From NCBI RefSeq assembly GCF_009389715.1, contig NC_052399.1:7070585-7134584 (forward strand): DNA of 64,000 nucleotides. Direction: 5' to 3'. The position numbers and the translations under genes are program-made. Each line of letters opens with the position of its first letter. Positions within the stretch are counted from its first letter, which is position 1. Below the pieces are notes generated by a model. It was not told the DNA's origin and did no database searches. It worked only from the letters and a program-made list of their open reading frames with translations. Below are positions 55,501 through 64,000 of the stretch, piece after piece. The stretch comes from Phoenix dactylifera (taxonomy: Eukaryota > Streptophyta > Magnoliopsida > Arecales > Arecaceae).

Positions 55501-56229
55501 TTTTGATGATGACAAAACATTGAGTATATGTAAAGTGAATTGCTCAACAAACAAGGAGATTTATAGTAAAATTTTAAAATGAATTCAAGTGTCTAGTTAT
55601 TTAATTTATCCAAAACTGAAAGGTGTGAAACAGTAAATTTTGAAGTTAAAGCTCCCCCTTTCATTTGGAATTATATAAGCCTTCATGTCATGCAATCAAT
55701 TGTTTGGCTTATATATATTTAATGAGTTTGCTTTCTTAAAATTTCAGATTCTCCCCCTCAACACATGCATTCAACTTTGTTTAGATTCTCTGAATTTTCT
55801 TTTAGTGTATTGAAGCTTTTGAACTTGAATTTTTTGTTTTTAGAGAGAAAATCTGCCAATTTGTTCTTGAGTATGATTCGACTAATATCCGAATATCCCT
55901 TGAATAGATTCTGGAGATTACTCCTTTAGGAGCCCCAACAGAGAGATAATGAGCCTCGAGGTATCGAATCCATTTAGAACAAATTATTTTGTGTTTTAAA
56001 AGGTTTCTTTTTATTGATTCCCTTTACATGTCTATTCAATATATTTTCTCCTCCTTTTTGTCATCATAGCAAAAAGAAAGAAAGCACATCACAAAAGTAA
56101 TTAGAGATCAAATTTGCACAATTTGAAGAGAAATGTCTACTCATTGTATTGATGTAAATTTAAGTACACTTGTAGATACATCAAAAAGTATAGCAGTAAG
56201 TACATATCAAAAAGAGAAAACAAGCTATA
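55501..56229. other. Repeat-derived spacer
   Basis: No ORF is recognised. At 55873-55965 it has a segment of about 90 bp similar to 3701-3790 in the leader of Athila element 1, in the same plus-strand orientation. Confidence 0.5.
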
Positions 56230-57238
56230 CTAGGATTTCTTTGTGGAGGATGTGGCTCCCTTGCTCAGTCTAGATTGTTGCATAATTAGACTGATCCCAT
56301 CTGTAATGTTTCCTAGCTGCTTTATGATCTCCGAGGTGGCCCTATTCTGGATTGAGGTAAGCTCAGTCAGATTCTCCTGGAGGGTATCCAACTTGGAGAT
56401 CAGTACATTGGCTAGACGCTCGGCCCCCTGACTCTGGCTGCCTAGGTCCTGTCGGATGTCATCTCGCATCTTTCTTGTGTTACTCGTGACATCGCTCATA
56501 TTTGAAAATTGGGCTTGTATAAGGCTTCTGACATTGTAAATCTCTTCCCTCAGATGAGCCGTCATCTCGGTCACGGCTGCCAATGAATGAACCAGGGCAG
56601 TGGAGGGAGCAGCCGCTGGACCTCGGAGCTCCCGCAGTAGGTCGTCCCGAAGATCCCTCACGATCTCCTGCCGCAACTCCCGGAGCTGCTCAGGAGAGAT
56701 CCGGACCTCCTGTGGCTTAGAAGGTGGTGCAGTGGAGGGTCCGGCTGAAGTGGATGGTGCTGAAGTGGAGGGATAGGTGGAAAAATCGGAGTCATGATCA
56801 AGGCTGGGGGAGTGACGAGTAGTAGGGTCAGTAGGTGTGGAAGAGGATGGTTTCCGGACCCAGACTCCCTCAACCTTATCAAATCCCATCCTGTGAAGAG
56901 TTCCCTCACCCATGCGATCTGTGTATCGCAGTGCGCGAGAGGGTTCCCCCTCAGGAATGGGGACCTCTAACTCCCTGAAGATCAATGTGTACAGCATCCC
57001 ATAGGGAAGAGTAAGCCTTGGTTTGTCTAGAGGCTCACATAGGTATTTATAGATGAGCTTAGGAAAGTTGATTGGGGTATCTTGAAGAATGTAGTACATT
57101 AGGGCTAGGTCCCTCTCAGATACAAAGTCAAAACGGCCAGTCTTAGGGAAGAGGGTCCTAGATATAATACTTAAGAGGAGCCGCATTTCAACTGATAGCT
57201 GACTTGCAGACACCTCATCTAGGGAGGACTGGGGTGGA
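56230..57238 (-). pseudogene. 'Putative plant transposon protein' ORF, 5' end cut by Athila element 2
   Basis: About 335 residues remain on the minus strand. The N-terminal part (MRLLLSIISRTLFPKTGRFD, LALMYYILQDTPINFPKLIY, LPYGMLYTLIFRELEVPIPEGE) matches the plant-specific domain found in ORFs linked to retroelements and annotated as putative plant transposon protein. A Ser/Pro/Thr-rich linker and a coiled-coil tail (LRQEIVRDLRDDLLRELRG, LISKLDTLQENLTELTSI) follow. No catalytic residues are known for the domain. The frame runs into the LTR of element 2: the first five codons of the open frame are LTR sequence, so the natural N-terminus is lost. The frame itself is otherwise intact. It might belong to the repeat at 53.5-56.2 kb. 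Confidence 0.7.
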
Positions 57239-59008
57239 TGATGAGAGTACAAAAGTACGATCTACATACTACTTAAATTAGTATTATTGCCAACGGATAA
57301 CGATATTATCACTAATTTAATATTATATTTTTGATTGGGTGCAGGTGATCAGAAATCAAAGTTATAATGCGTATTTAGAATAAATTGGGCCTAGACAAAT
57401 GCATAACTTAGACCACATACGCCCAACCTGGTCATGGTGATCAAACCCACCAATCTTCAAGCACACTTGCACTCGAGGGGTATATGCCAGCCATCCTAAG
57501 ACAACACGCAATGGGACATCCGAAATGGCCACATCAGCGATCATCCCGTGATCAACGAGTCCCCTCTAGGTCGTCCACACCCGTGATGAGTTCCGTTCTG
57601 ATCCTGCCCGAGCCCGTGAAGCTTCTCCCACATGATCTTCTTTCCCCCGTAATCCCAGCTTCCGGAAATTGAGTCCCAGCGATCCTAGACGTTCGCAATT
57701 CACTCGTCCACGCCCCTGCCGTCCGCGATCCATCCGAGTCTCCCACCGGCTCACGCGTCCATCCCTTCTTCCGGACCCGTTTCAGCTCCAACGTCGCAGC
57801 AACCGTGATCAACGCCCAGCATCCGTCCGCGGCTTCCACTCCCGTGCACAATCCCAGCATCCGAGCAACCCGCGCCCAGCCGGGATCCGCCTCTCCCAAA
57901 TCTCCCACGCATCTGCAATGCTCCTCCACTGATTCTTCCATGATCCCAGCTCCCGTATTAAGACCTCAGCATCCTGTTGATGCCGCCAGCAGCCGTTCAT
58001 GATTATCTCTGCGATCACCCAGCCGTTCTCCCTTCCGGGCGTCCTCCAGATCTGCAACGCTCCTCCACTGATTCCGCTTCACCTCCCAGCCATTCACAAG
58101 CTTCCCAGCGGCCATCCGGAAGAGATCGCGATCCAACCGCAGCTGTCTTCCTCCTCCATCGATTCATCTTCACTAGAACAATCCCGCGATCATCGCTCCT
58201 CCTCCGCCTCAGCCCGCGCCTCTTTCCTTCCGCACCCGCTTCTCCTCCACGCCATGCTCCGGCGATCTATAAGAAGGGGAGGGGGAGGAAGAACAGGGGA
58301 GCGCTCATTCGAAAGAAAAAAAGGAGAGCCGGGCTGCTGCAGTAGCAAGAAAAAGAAGAAAAAAAAAAAATAGAAACAGGGGATGCCCTGTTTCTGTTAT
58401 TAAAAAAAAAAAAAAAAAAAAGAGTGAGAAAGAGAGAGGAAGATGATGAGCTAAAATCCTTGGTGATGGGTGAAGGAGGATCCTTTGGTGTACCGAGTTC
58501 ATGATGTAAATTCTAATCCTTTGCTTTATACGATTTATCTTTTGATTATGTTATGATTCTCATATGTTGAAAATTCTTTTATGATTTATGCTTATTGATA
58601 CATGTTTTCCTCAATTATTTGATTCATCGTTGACGTTCTAAGGCACGTTGAATGCTTAAAAAGAGAATTCATGTTATCAAGAACATACTCAATAATTAAA
58701 TTTTATCTGCTTATACTTTTTAAAGGAAAACAAAAGAATCATAGAATTTATTGCATGAACTTGATATTATTAAAGGAGATTCTGGATCCCTACACCATTT
58801 TTAATATATCCAAACTTCGACTCTCTATTTACTAGTTTATTTTCTATTTGCAAACCATCATCTTAATCCACAAGTTCATTGAATCAATTAATCTGAAATT
58901 AAACTAATAATCCATATTTCGTTCCCTGAGGAATCGACCTCGGACTTCCGAGTTATACTACTTGTGCGATTCTCCTGCACTTGGGAGAACAGTTTTTCAA
59001 AAGCACCA
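57239..59008 (+). repeat. 5' LTR of Athila element 2
   Basis: It begins TGATGAGAGTACAAAAGT, like element 1, and ends near ...AAAAGCACCA. The exact end is 59005 or 59008, since both give CA-type termini before the primer site. It contains a GC-rich stretch at 57500-58300 open on both strands and A/GA-rich tracts at 58355-58440. Confidence 0.8.
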
Positions 59009-59014
59009 AGTTTT

Positions 59015-59031
59015 TGGCGCCGTTGCCGGGG
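59015..59031 (+). other. Primer binding site, tRNA-Asp
   Basis: TGGCGCCGTTGCCGGGG is the exact complement of the 17-nt 3' end of plant tRNA-Asp(GTC) with CCA. Confidence 0.92.
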
Positions 59032-60211
59032 AACGGCTGAGTTATTAGTATAATTTTAGATTTAATTTTTACCTTAGTAGTTAGTATTTTTCTCTTGAAA
59101 AAAAAAATTAAATTACATCTTTACTACTATTTTTAATTTCCTGCACAGTTTGCATCAAACTCTGATATCATAGAAATTAGCCATCTGATTTGACTCAAAT
59201 TTGGTCAGCTAGTGGACAACACATTGTTGAATAATCTGAACGGTCTGATTGACATTCTGAGACTTTTAAGACCATCAGATTAATACGAAACCTTGCTGCT
59301 TTCTACTTTAAATTTTCTGCATTTATTTTTTTTAGAATCGGAATTTTATCGTTATCATATCTCATTAACCCTTGTTGCTAATTGAAAATTTAAGAAAAAA
59401 AAAACTTTAAGAAAAGATCAAGGGTGATTATTCAAAAATAAAAAAAGAAAAAAACCTAAAATTTCAAATTTCAAATTTCAAATTTCAGAATTCAAATTTC
59501 AAACTATAACTCATAAAATTTAAAAAATAAATAAATAAATAATTTGCTTGATCACCTATTCAATGAAATTTAATGTCATGTCATAAAATATTAAAAAAAA
59601 TCTCTTGATTGTTGCATATAGTATAAGGCATCAGCATAAAATATTCTAAGGGCTGAACCCATTTAAAAAGATAAGGTCGGGATTTCATCACTCGTCCTTA
59701 GCCCAGAAATCACCCCAGTGCATAAATATCCTAAGCTTAACTAAAATCAACTAGACGTTGGCCCCTAAGGACATTCGAGCTCAATAGGACGAAGACCACC
59801 GAAAGTTGCACCAATTTCGCTCTGTGGCTTAGTTGATGTCTAGGCAAGCTTTGTCCCTATAAGGGAGACAGTTCATCTGTTCGAGGCAAGTGGGTTTTAA
59901 GTGGGACCTTTGCGAACGCATCGTGACCCCTCCACTTACCTGGGAGCTTACCTGGTCAACTCGGTTCATTAGACCGGATTGGAGGCTTAGGTGCCCTCTT
60001 CAAACCAGTTAGGAGCTGTCTAGAAATTTAAGAAAAACATTAGAAATTGAGGTGTAATGTTTTGTTGCATGTTTGATTGTGAATAGGATTTTTGTTTTAG
60101 GATGTCGTTTTAGGGTATCTTTAGTTGGTACTTATATTTATTTTTTTATTTTCTTTTATTTTTTTAAAAAAAAAGAGAAAAAGAAAAAAAAAGAAGAGGG
60201 AAATATTTTGC
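59032..60211 (+). other. Leader of Athila element 2
   Basis: About 1.2 kb of non-coding DNA with AT-rich and 'caaatttcaaatttc' simple sequence at 59460-59510, and blocks shared with the leader of element 1 at 59650-59950. An A-rich stretch precedes the gag ATG. Confidence 0.7.
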
Positions 60212-62641
60212 ATGCTAAAGTGGAATAGGGACGACACCGGTCGATTAAGTCGTACAACTTTAGATCATCCCTTAGGACATACCTCTGAAATTCCTTCGCA
60301 ATATCTCACACCTTGTGAGATGGCTGATCTAAATGAAGATGCGGGGAGTCACCACAATCGAGAACTTGAACCCCATATTATGACTCTAAGACAATACCTA
60401 CAACCGGCTAGGACTAGTCAGCCTTCATGCATAATTTTTCCTGATAATGTAGGTCATTTTGACATCAAACCAGGGGTAATCCAATTGCTGCCCAAGTTTC
60501 ATGGGTTAGAGTCCGAGAGTCCGTATCTTCATTTAAAGGATTTTGAAGAATTGAGCATTACATTTAGAGTGCCAAATGTCACCGAGGATGTCCTCAAGTT
60601 GACATTGTTTCCTTTCTCTCTAAAGGATAAGGCCAAAACATGGCTAAACTCTCTGCGACCTAGATCAATAAGAAATTGGCAAGATATGCAGAGAGAATTT
60701 TTAAAGAAGTTCTTCCCCACACAAAGGACCAACTTTTTAAAAAGACATATTAGCAATTTCCAACAAAAAGATAATGAAACATTTTATGAATGTTGGGAAA
60801 GATTAAAAGACCTTCTTCTCTCATGCCCTCATCACGGATTCGAAACTTGGAGAACCATTAGCTTCTTTTATGAAGGTTTATCTTCGCAGTTAAAACAATT
60901 TGTAGAGACCATGTGCAATGGTAGATTTTTAGAAAAACACCCTGATGAGGCATGGGAGTATTTGGATTCCCTTGCTGAGACTGCCCAACTTTGGGATAAC
61001 GGGGATAGAAATAATAAGTCTTTGCCTAAGCCCACTAGCTCTGTACAGGGAGGCCTTTACAACCTCAGAACTGAGGATGATCTTCATGCTAAAATGGCAG
61101 CCCTCACTAGGAAGGTAGAAGAAATTGAGCTTAGGAAGGTTGAGCCTGTCAAGACTATAGAGCTTAGAAACGAGTGTTGTGGTATCTGCGATATGTCAGG
61201 TCATACCACTACAGATTGCCCCACCATACCGGCATTCAAAGAAGTCTTGCACGATCAAGCGAATGCTATGAACTCCTACCAAAAGCCTTATAACGATCCA
61301 TACTCGAATACCTATAACCCTGGTTGGAAGAATCATCCAAACTTTAGGTGGAGAAACGATCATCCTCAACAGTCACACCATTCAGCTCCTCCACCTGCAC
61401 ATCCTACTTATGCACCATCACCATCTCAAAAGCCAAATATCGAGGATACTTTGCAATCCATACAAACTTTTCTACAAGGTCAAGCTAATATCAATGCTCA
61501 AAATACTCGAAATTTTGAAGACATAAGGAACCAATTGTCAATGTTGACTACCGTCCTAAGTACCCAAGAGAAGGGTAAGCTTTCAGCTCAACCCCAACCT
61601 AACCCACAAGTGCACGGTAGTAATAATACGGCTCCCTCTAGTTCGCATACAGAGCATGCAAAGAGCATCATGACTTTGCGTAATGGGAAAGTCATTGATC
61701 AAACCGTCCCATCAAGACCGCAAGTCACTTCTAATTCTGATGCTCCCAAAGTTGATGAAAGGGACAAAGAAGAAGTTGAGGTCCCAACTTCTACTAAGAA
61801 AGTTGAATGTCCTTTTCCTCCACCTTTTCCACAACGGTTAAAGCCGTTACAAAAGCTCGAACCTAACTCTGAAATTCTTGAGCTTTTTAAACAAGTAAAA
61901 ATCAATATACCTCTTCTTGATGCAATCAAACAAGTACCCTCATATGCCAAATTTTTAAAGGACTTGTGTACCGTCAAGCGCCGATTAAATGTTAAGAAGA
62001 AGGCATTTTTAACTAAAAATGTGAGTGCTATTTTGCAGCACAACATTCTCCCTAAATATAAAGATCCAGGTTGCCCAACCATCTCATGCATCATAGGTGA
62101 CTTTAGGATAGAGCGAGCATTGTTAGATTTAGGGGCGAGTGTGAATTTGTTGCCATATTCTGTCTATGAGCAACTTGGTTTAGGTGAGTTGAAGCCAACC
62201 TCCGTCACTTTGCAATTAGCTGACAGGTCAGTTAAAATTCCAAGGGGGATTATCGAGGATGTATTAGTCCAAGTAGACAAATTCTACTTTTCTGTCGATT
62301 TTATTGTATTGGACACACATCCGGCTTCGAACTCACAGTCTCAGATTCCGGTCATTTTAGGACGTCCGTTCTTTGCAACTTCTAATGCATTGATTAATTG
62401 TAGGAATGGCGTCATGAAGCTTTCTTTCGGTAATATGACCTTAGAACTGAACATTTTTAATGTGTGCAAACAACCCAATGATTCTGAAGAGAGTAAAGAG
62501 GTTGATTGGGTTGAAACCATCGCAGAAGAATATTTGTTAGCTAAAGCAATTAACGACCCATCCAATGATAGTTTAATTATTGGTGTCCTAATGGAACCAA
62601 TGATGATGATTTGTCAGTCACACCTATTGTGGATAATCTAG
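60212..62641 (+). CDS. gag-protease ORF of Athila element 2
   Basis: The first in-frame ATG is 60212 (MLKWNRDD); an upstream TTG would add only a Lys-rich run. It encodes 809 residues: gag core (LLPKFHGLESESPYLHLKDF, FYECWERLKDLLLSCPHHGF), a zinc knuckle CCGICDMSGHTTTDC, a Pro/Gln-rich linker, the conserved NIPLLDAIKQVPSYAKFLKD, and a retropepsin with LLDLGASVNLLP and ILGRPFFATSNALINCRNG. It ends with LELNIFNVCKQ and an acidic stretch before a stop at 62639-62641. Family members have gag and pol in one frame; here the pol frame is reached only by shifting one base near 62583. Close to intact otherwise, so a relatively young copy. Confidence 0.88.
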   Translation: MLKWNRDDTGRLSRTTLDHPLGHTSEIPSQYLTPCEMADLNEDAGSHHNRELEPHIMTLRQYLQPARTSQPSCIIFPDNVGHFDIKPGVIQLLPKFHGLESESPYLHLKDFEELSITFRVPNVTEDVLKLTLFPFSLKDKAKTWLNSLRPRSIRNWQDMQREFLKKFFPTQRTNFLKRHISNFQQKDNETFYECWERLKDLLLSCPHHGFETWRTISFFYEGLSSQLKQFVETMCNGRFLEKHPDEAWEYLDSLAETAQLWDNGDRNNKSLPKPTSSVQGGLYNLRTEDDLHAKMAALTRKVEEIELRKVEPVKTIELRNECCGICDMSGHTTTDCPTIPAFKEVLHDQANAMNSYQKPYNDPYSNTYNPGWKNHPNFRWRNDHPQQSHHSAPPPAHPTYAPSPSQKPNIEDTLQSIQTFLQGQANINAQNTRNFEDIRNQLSMLTTVLSTQEKGKLSAQPQPNPQVHGSNNTAPSSSHTEHAKSIMTLRNGKVIDQTVPSRPQVTSNSDAPKVDERDKEEVEVPTSTKKVECPFPPPFPQRLKPLQKLEPNSEILELFKQVKINIPLLDAIKQVPSYAKFLKDLCTVKRRLNVKKKAFLTKNVSAILQHNILPKYKDPGCPTISCIIGDFRIERALLDLGASVNLLPYSVYEQLGLGELKPTSVTLQLADRSVKIPRGIIEDVLVQVDKFYFSVDFIVLDTHPASNSQSQIPVILGRPFFATSNALINCRNGVMKLSFGNMTLELNIFNVCKQPNDSEESKEVDWVETIAEEYLLAKAINDPSNDSLIIGVLMEPMMMICQSHLLWII

Positions 62642-64000
62642 ATATCAAGATGGTCAATGGGTGGAGACCAAAAGAAGAAGAATTTGAGAGATTGTCGCCT
62701 CGAGAGGTGAAAATAGAACCATCCCATGAGCAAGCACCCAAGCTCGAATTGAAACCCTTACCAAAGGAACTTAAGTATGCTTTTCTTGGACCCGAAGATA
62801 CTTTTCCTGTAATTATCTCGTCTGGACTTGATCATATCCAAGAAAGAAAATTACTTGGTGTTCTAAAAAATCATAAGGAAGCCTTAGGGTGGTCTATTGC
62901 CGACTTGAAGGGGATTAGCCCCTTAGTTTGCACGCACCGGATATATTTGGAGGACAATACCAAAACCACAAGGCAAATGCAACGAAGGTTGAATCCTACG
63001 ATGAGAGATGTGGTTAAGGCAGAAGTCCTCAAGTTGCTTGATGTGGGTATTATTTACCCAATTTCCGATAGCAAGTGGGTAAGCCCTACTCAAGTTGTTC
63101 CTAAGAAGTCGGGTTTGACGGTAGTAGAAAATGAACAAGGTGAACTAGTTCCAACTCGTGTCCCGACGAGTTGGCGCATGTGTGTTGACTACCGAAAGCT
63201 GAATTTGGTCACACGAAAGGATCACTTTCCTCTACCCTTCCTAGACCAAGTATTGGAGAGGGTTGCAGGGCATGATTTCTATTGTTTTCTCGATGGCTAT
63301 TCGAGATATTATCAAATTGAAATTGCACCAGAAGATCAAGAGAAGACTACCTTCACTTGTCCTTTTGGCACATTTGCTTTCCGACGAATGCCATTCGGGT
63401 TGTGTAATGCACCTGCAACATTCCAAAGATGCATGCTCAGCATCTTTGAAGACATGAACGAGAATTTTTTGGAAGTGTTCATGGACGATTTCTCCGTTTT
63501 TGGCGACACATTTGATGATTGCCTGTCACATTTACAAGCTGTCTTAGCTCGATGTATGGAAAAGAATTTGATACTGAATTGGGAGAAATGCCACTTCATG
63601 GTGCCAAAGGGAATTGTCTTAGGACATATTGTTTCATCGAAGGGCATGGAAGTAGATAGAGCTAAGACTGATTTAATTGCTAAGCTACCTGCACCCAAGA
63701 CGGTTAGAGATGTTAGATCATTTTTGGGTCACGCCGGATTTTATAGGAGGTTCATCAAGGACTTTAGTGTCATATCTCGACCATTATGTAATCTCCTATC
63801 CCTTGATACACCGTTCAATTGGACTGAAACTTGCCAAGATGCATTCGAGAAGTTAAAGTCTATGCTTAGCACTGCACCCATCGTTCGACCACCCGATTGG
63901 TCATTACCTTTTGAGATTATGTGCGACGCTAGCGACTATGCAATAGGAGCTGTCTTAGGACAACGCAAGGATAATAAGCCATATGTCATTTACTATGCAA
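62590..64000 (+). pseudogene. pol (RT and start of RNase H) of Athila element 2, runs off window
   Basis: Open to the right edge with no stop. The pre-RT spacer has HKEALGWSIADLKGISPLV. RT starts about 63000 with ISDSKWVSPTQVVPKKSG, then WRMCVDYRKLN, DGYSRYYQIEIAPEDQEKTT, FGTFAFRRMPFGLCNAPATF, and catalytic FMDDFSVF near 63480, then the thumb and connection (FLGHAGFYRRFIKDFS). The RNase H start is CDASDYAIGAVLGQ near 63925. The catalytic Asp residues of RT are present. Joining to gag needs a one-base correction, so as sequenced it has no start codon of its own; called pseudogene for that reason only. Confidence 0.85.

Larger units (their letters stand above)
57239..64000 (+). mobile_element. 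Athila-lineage retrotransposon, element 2 (5' part)
   Basis: Plus strand: 5' LTR, tRNA-Asp primer site, leader, gag-protease ORF, then RT and the start of RNase H at the right edge. Integrase and 3' LTR lie outside. It is related to element 1 in LTR ends, primer site, leader blocks and protein, but it is not a recent duplicate. It inserted into the transposon-protein ORF at 57238/57239. Confidence 0.92.

Noticed and set aside
1-64000. tRNA or rRNA genes
   Set aside because: Only short tRNA-complementary primer sites next to LTRs were found. No cloverleaf or rRNA segment was recognised by eye.

Overview
The window is nuclear DNA of a flowering plant. It holds spliced genes with GT-AG introns, plant-specific families (NAC, CYP704, PLS-class PPR, a TPR-SET protein) and many LTR retrotransposons of plant lineages. 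GC-rich first exons and the protein flavour suggest a monocot, possibly a palm; that is an inference and was not tested. No bacterial, viral or CRISPR-type system was found.

Layout. 1-5843: minus-strand Athila-lineage element, decayed, with pol running off the left edge. It is inserted into a Mutator-like (MULE) transposase relic (5844-7166). 8523-10828: a three-exon MORN-repeat gene with one apparent frameshift. 10.8-19.7 kb: intergenic, with a TRIM-like element, a hAT-like MITE and a 1.5-kb Tourist-like element carrying an AT-rich tandem array. 19714-31419: a Tat/Retand-type Ty3-gypsy element with 5' LTR, a broken gag-pol, two satellite-like arrays (about 54 bp x 9 and 120-137 bp x 23) and an antisense coiled-coil ORF, ending at a 100-N gap. 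32863-36845: a transmembrane-9 (TM9SF/TMN) pseudogene split by an internally deleted gypsy element with a perfect target-site duplication. 36880-37512: a solo LTR, also with a perfect duplication.

40-52 kb is a gene island: a TPR-SET methyltransferase gene with a 303-bp tandem duplication of its 3' end, a NAC gene (minus) with a miR164 target site, a CYP704B-type P450 (plus, divergent from NAC) and a single-exon PPR gene. From 53.5 kb repeats return: an LTR-like repeat with about 30 copies of a GGAGTCGACTCG-type palindrome, a 'putative plant transposon protein' ORF, and a second Athila element (57239 to right edge, plus strand) inserted into that ORF. Its 5' LTR, tRNA-Asp primer site, gag-protease ORF and RT/RNase H are visible.

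The genes do not form a pathway. NAC and CYP704B share a 1.36-kb head-to-head intergenic region. From family knowledge, CYP704B makes omega-hydroxy fatty acids for pollen exine and anther cutin, and miR164-class NACs act in organ boundaries, ageing and cell death. The most informative structures are the precisely resolved nested insertions, the block-structured satellites in the Tat element, and the palindrome array.
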